From Atherix ibis (Eukaryota > Arthropoda > Insecta > Diptera > Athericidae), in the NCBI GenBank assembly GCA_958298945.1, contig OY282605.1:108186267-108250266 (forward strand): 64,000 bases of DNA, read 5' to 3'. Both the position numbers and the translations under genes were made by a program. The notes beneath the pieces are model-generated. The model did no database searches and was not told the DNA's origin. It worked only from the letters and a program-made list of their open reading frames with translations. Below are positions 46,029 through 58,470 of this stretch, piece by piece (the stretch's first letter is position 1; every line of letters begins with the position of its first letter).

Positions 46029-46926
46029 CGAGGTCTGTTCAAAAAGTATTCCGAATTTTGAATTTCCGCGGGTTACGTACACATATATTCGATTTTCGGT
46101 TTTTTTGTGGGCGTTATATTGGTACTCATGTCTCTCACTTATGCCGACAAGTTCGGCCATTTTGAATGTTCAGTTAATTTTTAACAGCTGCTTTGCTTGC
46201 ATGTGTTTTGGCTTGTCTTCGATTTTTGCCCATTCCAAAAAATGAATCAGGGAATCTGTTTCGGGAACAAGAAAAAGTAACAGGGGGCCAGATCTGGGGA
46301 ATACGGTGGCTGCGGTATTATTAGTGTGTTCCTTTTGGTCGAAAATTCGCGCACAAGCAACGATGCGTGAGCAGGGGCGTTATCATGGTGCAAAAGCAAA
46401 TTTTTGTTCTTCCACAAATCCGGGCGTTTCTGGCGAATTGCTTCGCGCAACTGGCGCATAACTTGCAGGTAATATTCCTTATTGACCGTTCTACCCTGTG
46501 ACAAGAACTCATGATGCACCACGCCCCTGCAATCGAGGAAAACTGTAAGCAAAACCATCACATTCGACCGAACTTGGCTAGTGCGGCAGCTTCCATTGGG
46601 ATGATTGAGCTTTGGTTTCCACGTCATAACCATGATTCGTCACCAGTTATGACCCTCTGGAGCAAATATGAGTCGTCGGGGACAGAGTCCAACAGCTCCT
46701 TAGCAATGTTAATGCGATGCTGTTTTTGGTCGAAAATGGGCAAAAAGCGAAGACGAGCCAAAACACGTGCAAGCAAAGCAGCTGTCAAAAACTAACTGAA
46801 CATTCAAAATGGCCGAACTTGTTGTCATAAGTGAGAGACATGAGTATCAATATAACGCCACAAAAAAATCGAATATACGTAATCCGCGGAAATTCAAAAT
46901 TCGCGATACTTTTTGAACCGACTTTG
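46029..46926 (-). mobile_element. Mar-I copy D: 898-bp derivative with a 5' end at both termini
   Basis: CGAGGTCTGTTCAAAAAGTA starts after TA (46027-46028). The right end, a degenerate inverse ending at 46926, precedes TA (46927-46928). As in copy B, about 190-205 bp at each side are inverted copies of the element's 5' leader (46029-46234 against 46735-46926). The left arm is joined to the catalytic part at the same aatctg|tttcgggaac junction. Confidence 0.85.
46247..46734 (-). pseudogene. Mariner transposase catalytic fragment, copy D
   Basis: An open - strand frame (46633-46247) gives SNVMVLLTVFLDCRGVVHHE, FLSQGRTVNKEYYLQVMRQL, KNLLLHHDNAPAHASLLVRE and [17 protein letters not shown]. The third catalytic Asp reads Tyr (PCYFF for PCDFF). 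The preceding GDES region (about 46640-46700) is out of frame and degraded. The HTH domain is absent. Confidence 0.85.
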
Positions 46927-47441
46927 TATGTATTTAAGTAATATTGCTGAGAAATTTCACTTTTAAAATTACTAAAAAAAAATAACTTAAGTAATAAATT
47001 TACGATTAAATCATTATAAACCGTTAACGTGATAGGGAAAAAATATTACATGAAGCATTATTAATATTACAATCGAATAATTTTGAATCTAAAATGCCTT
47101 AACGTGTAATAAATTTAAAAAAAAACTATTTTAATGGCTGCATTAACAATTAAAATGTACATTTTCAAATATGGCGAGCGCGCCATTTTGTCTTTCAGTG
47201 TTAGCTTTTGGTTTGCCTATTCATGAAATAATTGAAAATTTCAAAAGAAATTTATTTTTAATTGAAAAGTATACGTATTTACATTAAATTTTGTTAATTA
47301 AGGATGAGAAATAAAGGAAAATTAAGATTTGAAAATAAAATCCAAAATATTTTCTTCCTCATATTTAATATATTTTCTAAATAAAATTATATAAAATTAT
47401 GGAAAATTTACTTGTTTAAGTCTACTCTCTTTTCAAACATA

Positions 47442-47489
47442 CTAAAAAATTAGCTATATGAATGGATATTCATATAGCTAATTTTTTAG
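47442..47489. repeat. Perfect 22-bp hairpin
   Basis: ctaaaaaattagctatatga plus at (47442-47463) is exactly complementary to 47468-47489 across a 4-nt loop (ggat). The surroundings show no transposon termini. Confidence 0.9.
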
Positions 47490-47975
47490 CTTTTTCCACA
47501 AAAATCTATATATTATATATAAAAATTGAATGTTTTTATTTTCTTTATAGACTCTTAAACAGCTCAACGGATCATCATGAAAATTTTTATATAAGGGTTT
47601 TAGGGTACGGGGAGTGTTTGTGCGTTGCACAAACTATTTGAAAAATATATATTGCCATTTTTGGCGAACTGATCGCCAAAATGGCAACTATTTGAAAAAA
47701 TATATATTTTCCGTTTTTTTTTTGCAATTTTTAATTAAAAAAATTACGTTTGTTTGCATTTTAAACATTTGTTTCCCGTTTTTTTTCCTTGTATTTGCCA
47801 ACATTTGCCATAATTATTTGTAAGCTTTTGCGATTTTTACGTCTTATTCAGGTATAATCCAGGTATAATTGCGGCTATGTTTTTCCATGTATAATTCAGG
47901 TATAAATAATTCCCCGCAATTTGCCCTTTGATTTCTAGCGCAATCAAATTCCAGTGTGCCTTGCCTTAGCAATTA

Positions 47976-48927
47976 TTGGGTTGTTCGGAAAGTAATTTCG
48001 TTTCATTATCCTGTTGGAAGACTATACCTTTCTTATTGACCAATTCTGGCCTTTTTTCTTTAAGGGAATCATTCAATTTATCCAACTGATGACAGTACAC
48101 TTCAGAATTGATCATGTTGCTCGGTAGAAGCTCAAAATAAACGATTTCTTTGAAATCCCACCAAACAGATAGCATTTTTTTGATGAATATTGGCTTTCAA
48201 AGTGCTTTGAGCCGGTTCATCTTTTCTAATCCAGGATCTTTTGCGCTTAATATTATTGTAGCCAACCCATTTCTCGTCTCCAGTAATGATACGCTTAAAA
48301 AATGGATCATTTTCTTAGCGTTTAAGAAGCAAATCACAAACGTCAATACGATGGCACACATTTTTTTTCCGTAAGAAGATGAGGAACCCATATATCGAGC
48401 TTTGAAATTAAACCTGGCCATTTCAAATGATCATGAACGATCGAATTTGATAAATTTAATCTCTCAGCGATCTCAAAAGTTGTTATTTGCCGGTTTACAT
48501 CAATTAATGCATTTATTGTGTCTTCATCAGTTTCAACTGGCCTTCCAGAACGTGGTGCATCTTCGAGATCAAAATTGCCGGATCAAAATTTTGTAAACCA
48601 GTTTTGGCACTGGCTCTGACTTAACACATCTTCTCCATACACATTGGATAATTTTTTTCTTGCTTGAACAGCATTTTTATCTTTTCTATAGTAAAAAAGT
48701 AAAATATGCCAAAAATGCTGCTTTTCACTTTCCATATTTAAAAGGGTATCAACCAAAAACTACTGTGCAGAATCAATCGAATTTTATCACAAGCAAGCCT
48801 TACTATGTCAGCTGTCAAAATACATATGATTATGCGGCTTAAGTGTGAAGTTGGTTGTGAAAAAATACAATTAAGACCTCTATTGGGAAAAACCGAAATT
48901 ACTTTCCGTTATTTTTTAACAACCCAA
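47976..48927 (-). mobile_element. Mar-IV copy 2: 952-bp internally deleted element
   Basis: TTGGGTTGTTCGGAAAGTAA starts after TA (47974-47975). The right end read inward begins TTGGGTTGTTAAAAAATAAC and continues GGAAAGTAATTTCGG, with a small insertion. TA follows (48928-48929). The part coding the transposase C-terminus is deleted next to the left end. Confidence 0.85.
48005..48735 (-). pseudogene. Mar-IV transposase pseudogene, copy 2
   Basis: The ATG at 48735 opens MESEKQHFWHIL. The HTH region with GRPVETDEDTINALI lies near 48500-48560. LVTGDEKWVGYNN-like sequence (first Asp) lies near 48270, followed by VMLSVWWDFKEIVYFELLPS, NDSLKEKRPELVNKKGIVFQ and QDN (second Asp kept). Everything after QQDN is replaced by the left terminus, so the third Asp is missing. 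Several frameshifts are present. Confidence 0.8.
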
Positions 48928-48929
48928 TA

Positions 48930-50030
48930 CAATCAATAAGCCCAACTACATTCGCTAAGTGTTGCTGGGTTGAATTTAGTTTATGCTTGCTCTAGACTAG
49001 GAACTACAAAAAATTTGTATGTTGTTGCATCAGATGGAAAATCCAAAAAAATTGTCTCTCCACTTGCATTGCAATAAAGACTTTTTTAACTAAAAATATG
49101 TGTTATTTATTGAGGGGCATAGCAGTGAGCGCTAGGTTTTAGCTAATTTAATATAAAAGCGAATAGTTGCATTTAAAAGATTTGCATACAAGATTTTGTT
49201 TTGATTATTTACTCTAACTGTCACCGAAAAATTTGCACTATGATATTTAAAAAAAAATATCAGATAATATATATATATACATAGGCAAATATTTAAATGA
49301 TCGTAGGAATACAAAAAAAATATATAATCAACAAAGAATATGATATATTCTTAAAATAATAGCTGTTTTTTCATAAGTGTATGTTGCATTTCAATATGTT
49401 TTAACTAAGAAAATTTATATAAATATATTAAAACAATCAAATTTTCCGGTATAGACAATGATTTTTTCTATTATTATTATAAACTGTATATAATTGATTT
49501 GTTTTTTTTTTTAAATTTTACTTGCAATCATCAAAATCACTTTATAGAAAAATATTCAATCTAAAGAATCTATTTTATTTCTATTTATATAATTTTTGGA
49601 ACCTCATTTTTCTTTCAACATTTTTAAAAAAAAATACATAAATGCATGTATTTGTTGAAATTTATTTATTTATTTATATTTTTTTATATTACAAATACAT
49701 ATTGCTATGGTTTTTTCTTCTTCAAATAATTTATTTAGTATGAAAAAACAAAAGAGAAAAATATATAATAATTTTGAAATAATATTATCTAAAATGAAAT
49801 AAACAAAATTATTTAGACTGATTTCGAAAGATTGTATTTCTTTAAATAAAATTATATTTGTTTGCGTTAATTTCGATTCTTTTGTTTTTTTTCTTTTTTT
49901 TTTAGCAAAAGTCGAAAAAAAATGATTCTTTCTCCAAAAATATTTTTCCTTGTTGTTGTTATTATTTTTAAGTTTTAATAGAGAATATTTGTGTGTTAAT
50001 AAAAATTCTCTTACAAGAAATGGGGATTTT
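48930..50030. other. A+T-rich stretch without recognised genes
   Basis: No coding region was recognised. A short more complex segment (48960-49080) has no clear frame. Confidence 0.5.
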
Positions 50031-50299
50031 TATTTTTTTTGACTACAAGTATTATAACTAAGCAGAAGTTTGTGAGTGAATTTGTGTGATGACGGAGATG
50101 GCGCTGGCGAAGATTTAGTTTCTGTTTGATGTTGAAACACACCTCGGATGGTGTGGTGGTACGTGTATGTTCCTATTTCATGAAACGCACACAATATTCG
50201 AATAATATGCATGCGCTTAAGAACAGCTGTCTAAGTTTAATCACAAATGAACGTCACCCCCTTCATGATATAATTGTTCAGAAATTAAAGATGGTTGGC

Positions 50300-51000
50300 A
50301 TCGGGATTAAAGAGAGAGAGACAATATGATCGGTCTACGAGATCTTGAACAGGTGCTTCGTTGAGTGTCCTATGAAAAAGTAAAAGTCGTTCTATGCTTG
50401 GCGACGACAACTATTTGGAATCGAATCCGAACGAGTACTTGCACTCAATTTTAGATTGAATGAAAACGTAACTCTTTCTCTTTTCTCAAAGTGCAAATAT
50501 TTTTCATGTATGTGTAGACACATTTTAGTGACAGACAATTAATAATTATTATTCGTCTATTGTTTGGAAATAAAAAACATGAAATTATTTTTTTTTTTTG
50601 AACTCAAATATTTTCGATGAGATAAAATTTAAATGTCATACCACCAATCTATAAGTATATAGATTGTCATCATTATTTGCGATGCCGGAAAATTGTCTCT
50701 ATTACTATCCGTTAAAAACGAATTGATTTGACCAAATATATATCACCGGACCCAGTGTGATCGAGAAAATTTTTAAGTAGCCTCAGGCCGGTCACAGATT
50801 GTTTGTGTTTGCGAGAGACTGTTTGTTGGGTCACGTGAAAGCTCTCCTCCGGAATTTGGGTGAAAATTTTTATTTTCGGAAAGCAACATTTCGAAAACGC
50901 TCCGCCAGAACAGTTGCGGTTATAGAGTGTGTGCAGTGTAATCGCGGTGTGAAAATGATTTCGGCAATGAATTGAAACTCATTCGTTTTTCAACTCATCA
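50300..51000 (+). promoter_or_regulatory. Candidate promoter and 5' UTR region
   Basis: Complexity and CpG content rise clearly above the surroundings. Visible elements are an aaagagagagagac run (50309-50322, GAGA-factor-like), a canonical E-box CACGTG (50832-50837), and CpG-rich words such as cctccggaatttgggtg and cgaaaacgctccgcc. A short upstream reading frame (atgatttcggcaatgaattga, near 50955) is also present. No TATA box or initiator is convincing. It would drive a + strand transcript toward the exon at 51494. Confidence 0.4.
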
Positions 51001-51248
51001 TCTATAATACATATTATATATTATTATTTAAATAATAAATAACTTTATACGCACTTGTATATACATACATATATTAGCTGTTTAATCTAAAATAAGGTAT
51101 TGAAAATATATAATATCTATTAAAGAAAAGAAGAAAAAAAAACTATTAAAGGAATAATCAAAAAATAAAATAAAAAAATGAAACAAATAAACAATCTAAT
51201 TAAATGTATATAATTTGAATTTTTTTTCTCCTTATAACAAAAACACTT

Positions 51249-51316
<68 letters not shown>
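51249..51316. repeat. (TA)n microsatellite
   Basis: About 34 TA dinucleotides run with a single 'ca' interruption near 51259. Confidence 0.95.
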
Positions 51317-51318
<2 letters not shown>

Positions 51319-51493
51319 ATTAATGATAATTAATAAAAAAAAAAAACTAATATCGAATCACTAAAGAGATAGAACAATATTACGAGTATCTAAATTTCAA
51401 TAAAATATTTTATTAAACTTTTGTGACATTTTTTTTTATCTTCGAATTATTAATATTATTTGAATAATAATTTGAGAATTCATATCGTTCCAG

Positions 51494-51543
51494 AGGACAA
51501 TCCAAATACAATTTCTAATATGTTGGGACTAGGAGAAGTAACG
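51494..51543 (+). CDS. Candidate exon with start codon and strong donor, unrecognised gene
   Basis: An acceptor-like ttccag (51488-51493) is followed by a frame reading DNPNTISNMLGLGEVT, then a consensus donor gtaagt at 51544. If the ATG at 51520 is the start, eight codons (MLGLGEVT) precede a phase-0 intron. If the exon is internal, the upstream residues are coding too. Its position about 0.5 kb after the CpG-rich region suits a first coding exon whose gene continues to the right. The family was not recognised and the next exon was not found. Confidence 0.4.
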
Positions 51544-51549
51544 GTAAGT

Positions 51550-54500
51550 AAATAATAGCAGCATAGTTAAATTTAATCATAATATATATTTTTATTAAAA
51601 TAATATAAGTTTCGTATATAAATTTTATTTAAAATTTATTAAAAATCTGCAATATTAGTTAAGTATTGTACAATTTTATTGTTAGGTATGAAAAAAAAAG
51701 AAAAAAATGTAATTTTTAAATAAAACATAAATCACAGAATTTCAATTTTTTTTGCTATAATTTTCAATTCAACTAAAATTGTATGCGGTTTTTTGTTTTT
51801 TGTTTAAATTTCTAAATTATAAATTATCTAAAGTTAAAAATTTTTAAAAAAAAAAATAAAACTACTTATGGAAATGATTGCAAAAAAAAAATGAAAAAAA
51901 AATGAAAATTAACATTTCTAAATGCATTCGACAATAATCATAAAAATACATGTATTAATAAAAAATTCTGTCTGCAATTTTACTTAATTTTTTTTTAAAT
52001 GAAATTTTAAACTAGACAATATTGAGATAAAAATTCTCTAATATAAAATTTTTTTTAAAAATGAAAGTGTATAAAAATAACTCAAACGGATATTTTTTCT
52101 TTTTTTTTTGGTCGAATCTCTCCAAAGTCGTGAAACTTGAATATTTTATAAGAATTTTATTTTGGCTCAGAAGAAATCATTTTTGTTTTCATCTTTTAAA
52201 CTATTCTCATCTATTTTTATCTTTGTTTGTTCTTTTTAAATCTATTGAATGCGATTTAGGTTTTTTCTTCTTCTTCCAATTAACTCTTCTCCTTGTTCTT
52301 AGAATTAACATTTTCAAATTTTTTTCTTCTTCATTTTATAATTGCTTGTTACAGAAACAGAAAAAAAATCATAAAAATAAAAATAGGACGAAAAATTGTA
52401 ACAGTTTTTTTTTTTAAAATTTGTTAATTTATACTCACACATATATATTAAATGAATTTGTTATATAATTTTTTTTGAAAAAAAGTGAAATATGATAAAA
52501 AATTTGTTAAAATATAGCCTGTAACTGATGCATGTGACTACGGGTGGTAAATTTTGAAATGTTACTTTATTCAAAGTATTCAAAAATTCAAGTTAAAAAA
52601 AATTCCAATCGATATCACAACCACCAGCTAAGAAACTGCATGATCCTTATGATGATTATGCAGTTTTTCAGTTGATTACGCAACTTAATTTTTATGATGG
52701 TTACTTATTTAATATTCTCATTAAAAAAAAAACTTTTTTATTATTTATTTAAAATCCAAAAAAAAACAAAAAAATGTAATTTAGAAACTATCTATTTTTA
52801 TAACAGTTCACACTCGAATATTTGGAAATAAAATTATTTAAAAATTCTATAACTATTATTGTAATTATGATGAAAATTCTTTAAGTTAATTGAAATTTAA
52901 TTATTTAATAAAGAAAATATTCCGCAAAAGCTCTTAGGCTGCTTGTAATAGAAACAGTAATTAAAAGCAGCCTTAATACTGACTTTATAATATAACTTAT
53001 AATAAGTGGCTGATTATGACAGTTCATTTTCTATTATTGGTTCGTATCTTAGGTTAAATCACACTTGAAGAAAATCGTTCTTTTTCTTTACAATTTTCGT
53101 CTAAACATCTTAAAAATATTTAAAATAAATAAAAGTATTCTATTTGTAGATGAAATTATATAGTGTAAGGTTTTTTAATTATTAAAACTTGAATGTATCG
53201 CGAATTCGAATATTCTTTAAGGTTAAGAGTATTTGAATTTTCACATCTCCTTAATATAACTAAATTATGCTTAAATAATATCCAATGAATTTAAAAAAAA
53301 AAAAACATAAATTTAGTCATCATAAAAATTTCAAAATTATAAATAGACCCCCTCCCCCACTTTTATAATGATATAAAACGAACGTTAAATATTCGCTTTC
53401 AAAGTGTTATAAAAAAAAAATTTAAAAAAAAAAAACTTTCTGTACGATTTTTGTGCAAAAGAATCAGGTTTGCTGTTTGTTATGTAAAATTTTATCGAAA
53501 TAAAATGAGAAAAAAATTTGTCAAATACAAAATTTAGAAATTTTCTTATTGACAGAAATATATAATATGCAGAGCACACAGCATGTGGTATTCAATCGAT
53601 AGCAAATGCAAAATTTAATCTATTAAATGGAAGATATAAAATAATAAACCTTATCATTTGCAGATATTACTGATTAAAAAAAAAAATTAAAAAAAATTAA
53701 ATTGAATTTATTTCTAACAGTTTACAGTTTTTTTTTTGCAATACAATTTAGAAATTTTTCGCACATATTGTATATTATATTCATATTTGCAATAAAATAG
53801 AATGCAATCTGTTTTTTGTAATGCAACATATTTGATTTTAAATGTAATATATTTTTGTTCAACTAGATTTTGCTCTAATAATTGTTTTATTTTTTTTTAA
53901 CACTAGAGTCCATTAATTTACCATCAAACTGAATTAATAAATTGAAAATAACTAATGAATATTTGGCAAAAGTTATTTCTGGTATTTCTGGCCAAAAAAA
54001 CATGTTGCAAAATGGAAAATGTTTACATGCTGTACATCTGTTTCTGCAGTTACTAAATTCCTTTGCGATGCTTACGAATATCTTATGAACAGTTTTATAT
54101 ACAAATATATATTTAATTTATTGAAATCAATTTTGAGAATACTGCCATCTAAAATATTATATGGGACATAGTGAAAATCGAGTTTCAAACTTTTGTAAAT
54201 TATTTTCGAATATTACAAAATTTTCATATTCAGAGCATAGTTTTTCTTATTATTTCACAATAAAAATTACTTACGAGTGTCTATTATTGTCTACGTGGTG
54301 CTGGATACCTAAATAGATCGAAATTATATAGTTTTTATTTAAAAAGAAATTATTTCGTACCTTAAGTATAAAATTTACCAGAACTATTTCATGCCTATTT
54401 TTTAAATATAATTAGAGAGCAGTTGTTTCTCTCAAAAATTATTTTCTATCAACCAGAAAAAAAAATTAATTTTTCTTGAGTATCTCACAAATATTTGAGA

Positions 54501-56655
54501 ATATTTGCTTGGAACTTTGAAATTTGATTGGCTAAGAAAAATGCCCGAAACTAAAGTATAACTAATAGACTGACTCAATAATCTGCACGTGTTCAACACT
54601 ATCTCATTGTTTGTATTAAAGATAAATTTAGATCAATTAATTGTGACATTCTTGTTATCTAAAAATCAAAAAAAAAACAGTTCTTTTAGAAAAAAAAATA
54701 TTTTCATAGGAATTTAAGAAGAAAGAACCGAAAAAGAAAATATTCCACAATATTAATTATTTTCCATTTATTTGACAAATTTTATTTTTATGCCTGAACA
54801 TAATGGTTTTGGCTACAATTTAAAAATATTCCATCTTTTATTATATAAAAAAAGAAAGTATTTTCGATTTTGGCAACTCATTATTTTTTTTGTATGGTTA
54901 TAAAATTAGTTTTTTTTATTATTTAAATAATAAACAATCGTAAAATTTTTACATTTATAATAAATAAAAATTTTTTTCAGTAAATTTTAAATATTGTTTT
55001 TTTTTAGTCTAAACTGAAAAATAAGATATTTGCTATTAAATTAAGTCTGTAAGATAAAGAGAAAAAAAAACTTTCGCGAATAATTCAGAAAAAAATACTT
55101 TAGCATTTTAAAAATATGAAAATAATGTCAAATTGCATAATAAAAATAGGAATTTTCATAGATTTTGCGAAAAATACCGTAAAAACTGCATTAAACCCTG
55201 TTTTATTGGTCATATTATGTATAATTTGATGGTTCTTTTTCAATAAAACAATATTTAATTCATGATATTCTCTTAGAAAAAATTGAATTTCTTTTACAAA
55301 TAAAAACGAAATTATTTAATTTACAAATAGAATAGATAATAAATTAAAAATAAATTTTATTTATAATAAAAATTACAACATTTAAAATGAATACTAATAA
55401 ATTAATGTCGATTTTATTTATGGATAGCGTGAAGAATGCGAATGAAACCTTAATATAACTTATACCTTACAAATGTTTGCAGTAACTTGTCGCAGTCAGA
55501 GAGAGAGAGAAATTGCCAATTGGAAATTCAATTTTTCGCATATTTTCCACAATTAAACATAAAATCTTATTTGTTTTTTTTTTTAAAAGTGGAAATTGCA
55601 CTTTTCCAACTTTATTATTTTTTTTAATTATTAATATTTGATAATTTAAAGTAATTTTTAAGTTAATTTGAACAAAATTTCTATAAAAAAGTTCCTATTA
55701 ACCTCAATGTTTATGTTAATATATTTGCAATAATTCAAGCGTTTTCATTTATTTTTAAATTGCAATAATCAATATTATAATATAGAAAATTGAAAGTATC
55801 TAATTTTAATGATACTTATTAGATTATATTCTGTTTATAATAATCATTTAAAAAAAGAAAAAAAAACGCAAACAGGCTAATAAGTATGTACAACTATTTA
55901 AATTGAAGGAAAAAAATAGAAAACTTTTAAATTGAAGTAAAAAAATAGAATCTGTCGTAATTTTTTTAAAATAAACTTATTTTGAAAAACTATTTAAAAT
56001 GAGCTTATTTTTAAAATAAGTACTTATATTTATTGATAATAATTTGTCATTGACAATTGTCTAGTATATTTTTCTCAAATATTACAACTAGTATTTACTA
56101 GTAAAAAAAAACTTGCTCCCATATTATTTTTTCAACAAAGCTTTTTTCTAATTTTATTATGAAATTTTCAAAAATAAAAAATATTTAACAATTTGTTTCT
56201 GCTGTCATCAGTTTAAATGAGGTGCACATGATAAATGTGGTATAATTTCAACAAATTTTCTGGCAAACATTTAAAGTTAGTCAAATTTCTTTTAATGTAA
56301 AATCAATTTTAAATACAAATTTGGATTTTGATAAAAAATAAGGACACTTATTTTGATAAATAAGTATTCGACAATTTAGTCTATAATTAATCAAAATTAA
56401 TAAAAAAAAATTATAATTTTTAATGGTTTATGCTTGGTTTATTTTTATTATTGGAGTACATTTTCAGATGAATTAATTTCCTTATTTAGTTATATTTAAT
56501 TATTGATTGAAATTTCGGTTATTTGTATAAGTGAATAAATCTCTACATCAAATATTCTCAATGTTTCCATGTTCGTTTAAAAAAAAACTTTATCATCTCA
56601 TTATTTTTTACTAATTTTTTATATTTATGGCCTGAAAAGGATATAATTTGAGTAT
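51550..56655. other. A+T-rich stretch, possibly a long intron
   Basis: No exon or transposon was recognised across about 5 kb. Open frames such as 52061-52417 (+) are dominated by F, K and N from homopolymers. Confidence 0.5.
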
Positions 56656-56719
56656 ACGAGGTCTGTTCAAAAAGTATCGCGAATTTTGTGTTTTTTCAAA
56701 AATTATTTATTTATTCATG

Positions 56720-57482
56720 AATATCTATTTTGTCCCCCTCAAAGTAATCCCCACCAGGCATTATACACTTGTGCCAACGTTTTTTCCAATCCTCGAAACA
56801 CTTCAAAAAATCATTTTTGTGATCTTGTTGAGCTCCTCCATCGATGCCGTCTTTATCTCCTCAATCGTAGCGTAGCATCATCGTTTCATGAGACTCTTCA
56901 GTTTCGGGACTAAAAAAAAGTCACAGGGGATCAGATCTGGGAAATACGGTGGCTGCGGCATTATTAGTGTGTTGTTTTTGGCCAAAAATGGCAAAAGTCA
57001 ATTTTTGTTCTTCAACAAATCCGGGCGTTTCTGGCGGAATATTACCTGCAAGTTAATCAATAAGGAATACAGTGTAGAACGGTCAATAAGGAATATTACC
57101 TGCAAGTTATGCGCAACTTGCGCATAACTTGCATGTAATATTCCTTATTGATCGTTCTACCTTGTGGCAAGAACTCTAGATTCACCAAGCCCCGGCAATC
57201 GAAGAAAACTGTAAGCAAAACCTTCACATTCGACCGAACTTGGCGCACTTTTTTCGGTCTTGGCTCGTGCGGCAGCTTCCATTGGGATGATTGAGCTTTG
57301 GTTTTAACGCCATAACCATAAACACATGATTCGTCACCAGTTATGACCCTCTGGATCAAATTTGGGTCGTCATGGACAGAGTCCAACAGCTCCTTAGCAA
57401 TGTTGAAGCGATGCTGTTTTTGGTCGAAATTGAGCAAAAATCGAAGACGAGCCAAAACACGTGCAAGCAAAGCAGCTGTCAA
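56720..57482 (-). pseudogene. Mariner transposase fragment, copy E
   Basis: The frame 57482-57096 gives LLNFDQKQHRFNIAKELLDS, NLIQRVITGDESCVYGYGVK (first Asp), QSSQWKLPHEPRPKKVRQVR and VLLTVFFDCRGLVNLEFLPQ. Then an inverted duplication replaces the start of the 'HHDNAPAH' region, which is missing. The C-terminal part reads out of frame as far as FEGDKIDIHE near 56720. The HTH domain is absent. Confidence 0.85.
57074..57160. repeat. 43-bp-arm palindrome inside Mar-I copy E
   Basis: 57074-57116 (gtagaacggtcaataaggaa ...) pairs with 57118-57160 around a single central base, with two mismatches. A further partial copy of the arm lies at about 57038-57070. It duplicates transposase sequence around the YYLQVMR codons in inverse. 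Confidence 0.9.
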
Positions 57483-57612
57483 ATATTAACTGAACATTCA
57501 AAATGGCCGAACTTGTCGTCATAAGTGTGAGACATGAGTATCAACATAACGCCACAAAAAATCGAACATCAAATATACGTAACCAGCTGAACTTTTTGAA
57601 CATACCTTTGAT

Positions 57613-58100
57613 GCATTATTGATGCATTATTATTTACGTACATATTTACCTGCTATCAAATTACAGAGATGAATATTAATATTTAACATATGCTAGGATC
57701 AATTTAAATTTTTTCTGTAACTTTCAATTAGTAAAAAAATTTGAGACTATCAAAGATTATCTTATTTAATGCAGTTGGTTACTAGGCATTCTGTCTAGCA
57801 ACTCAAAAATGTTGCTCAGAAAATTGTATATTGCAAAAATATGCGAAATCTATGACCATCTTTATAATATTGCTAAAGACAGAAAGTGTCATTATAAGAC
57901 TATAAAAAACTTGAACACCCTTTCTTGAATAAAAATGATCAAATTTATTTTAGTTAATTTCTGTTTATGGGCTGACACAGCAATTAACTAAAGTAAATTT
58001 GATAATTTCTATTTGCCTAATGATACAAAAATACGAGGAAAATGACTCGTTTTTAAAAAAAGTTCACCGATTTTCAAAAAAGAAAAAATATTAAATTTTG
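57613..58100. other. Stretch without recognised genes
   Basis: No protein-like frame was recognised between Mar-I copy E and the tandem duplication. Confidence 0.5.
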
Positions 58101-58104
58101 ATTG

Positions 58105-58470
58105 AATAAAAATGAAATAAAATCTGATTATTAGGGATTAACGTCAAAAGTTGAAATTTATTATAGCAAAGTTTAGAGTATCATCATTTTGGGATTAAAA
58201 GGATAAATTTTCTTATAATCTTAGATTATATAAGAGACAAAAATAGCAGAATCCGTCTTGGTGCTGTATAATTTAAGGCCTCAAAACAAAATATTAAATC
58301 CTGTTTGATAAAATGAATTAAAATCTGATTATTATGGATCAACATCAAAAGTTGAACTTTATTATAGCAAAGTTATGGAGTATCAGCATTTTGGGATTAA
58401 AAGGGGAAATTTTCTCTAATAATCTTAGATTATATAAGAGACAAAAATAGTAGAACAATGCATTTTTTAT
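58105..58470. repeat. Tandem duplication, about 200-bp period
   Basis: aatctgattattagggatta (58121) and aatctgattattatggatca (58322) begin matching segments. These also share 'ttattatagcaaagtt', 'cattttgggattaaaagg' and 'cttagattatataagagaca'. Confidence 0.8.

Larger units (their letters stand above)
56657..57610 (-). mobile_element. Mar-I copy E: 954-bp HTH-deleted element with authentic 3' end
   Basis: CGAGGTCTGTTCAAAAAGTA starts after TA (56655-56656) and here leads into the true 3' end in inverse (stop, HE-codons, then YFEGDKIDI). The right end is the 5' leader in inverse, with a deletion in its terminal repeat (aaccagctgaactttttgaa) and a mutated TA. The leader joins FDQKQHR directly. 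A palindrome disrupts the middle (57074-57160). Confidence 0.85.

Noticed and set aside
51241..51320. (TA)n tract as a possible replication origin or regulatory element
   Set aside because: A simple microsatellite; nothing in the flanks supports a specific function.
52061..52417. A 118-codon + strand frame
   Set aside because: Dominated by F, K, L and N from homopolymer runs; no protein-like motif.
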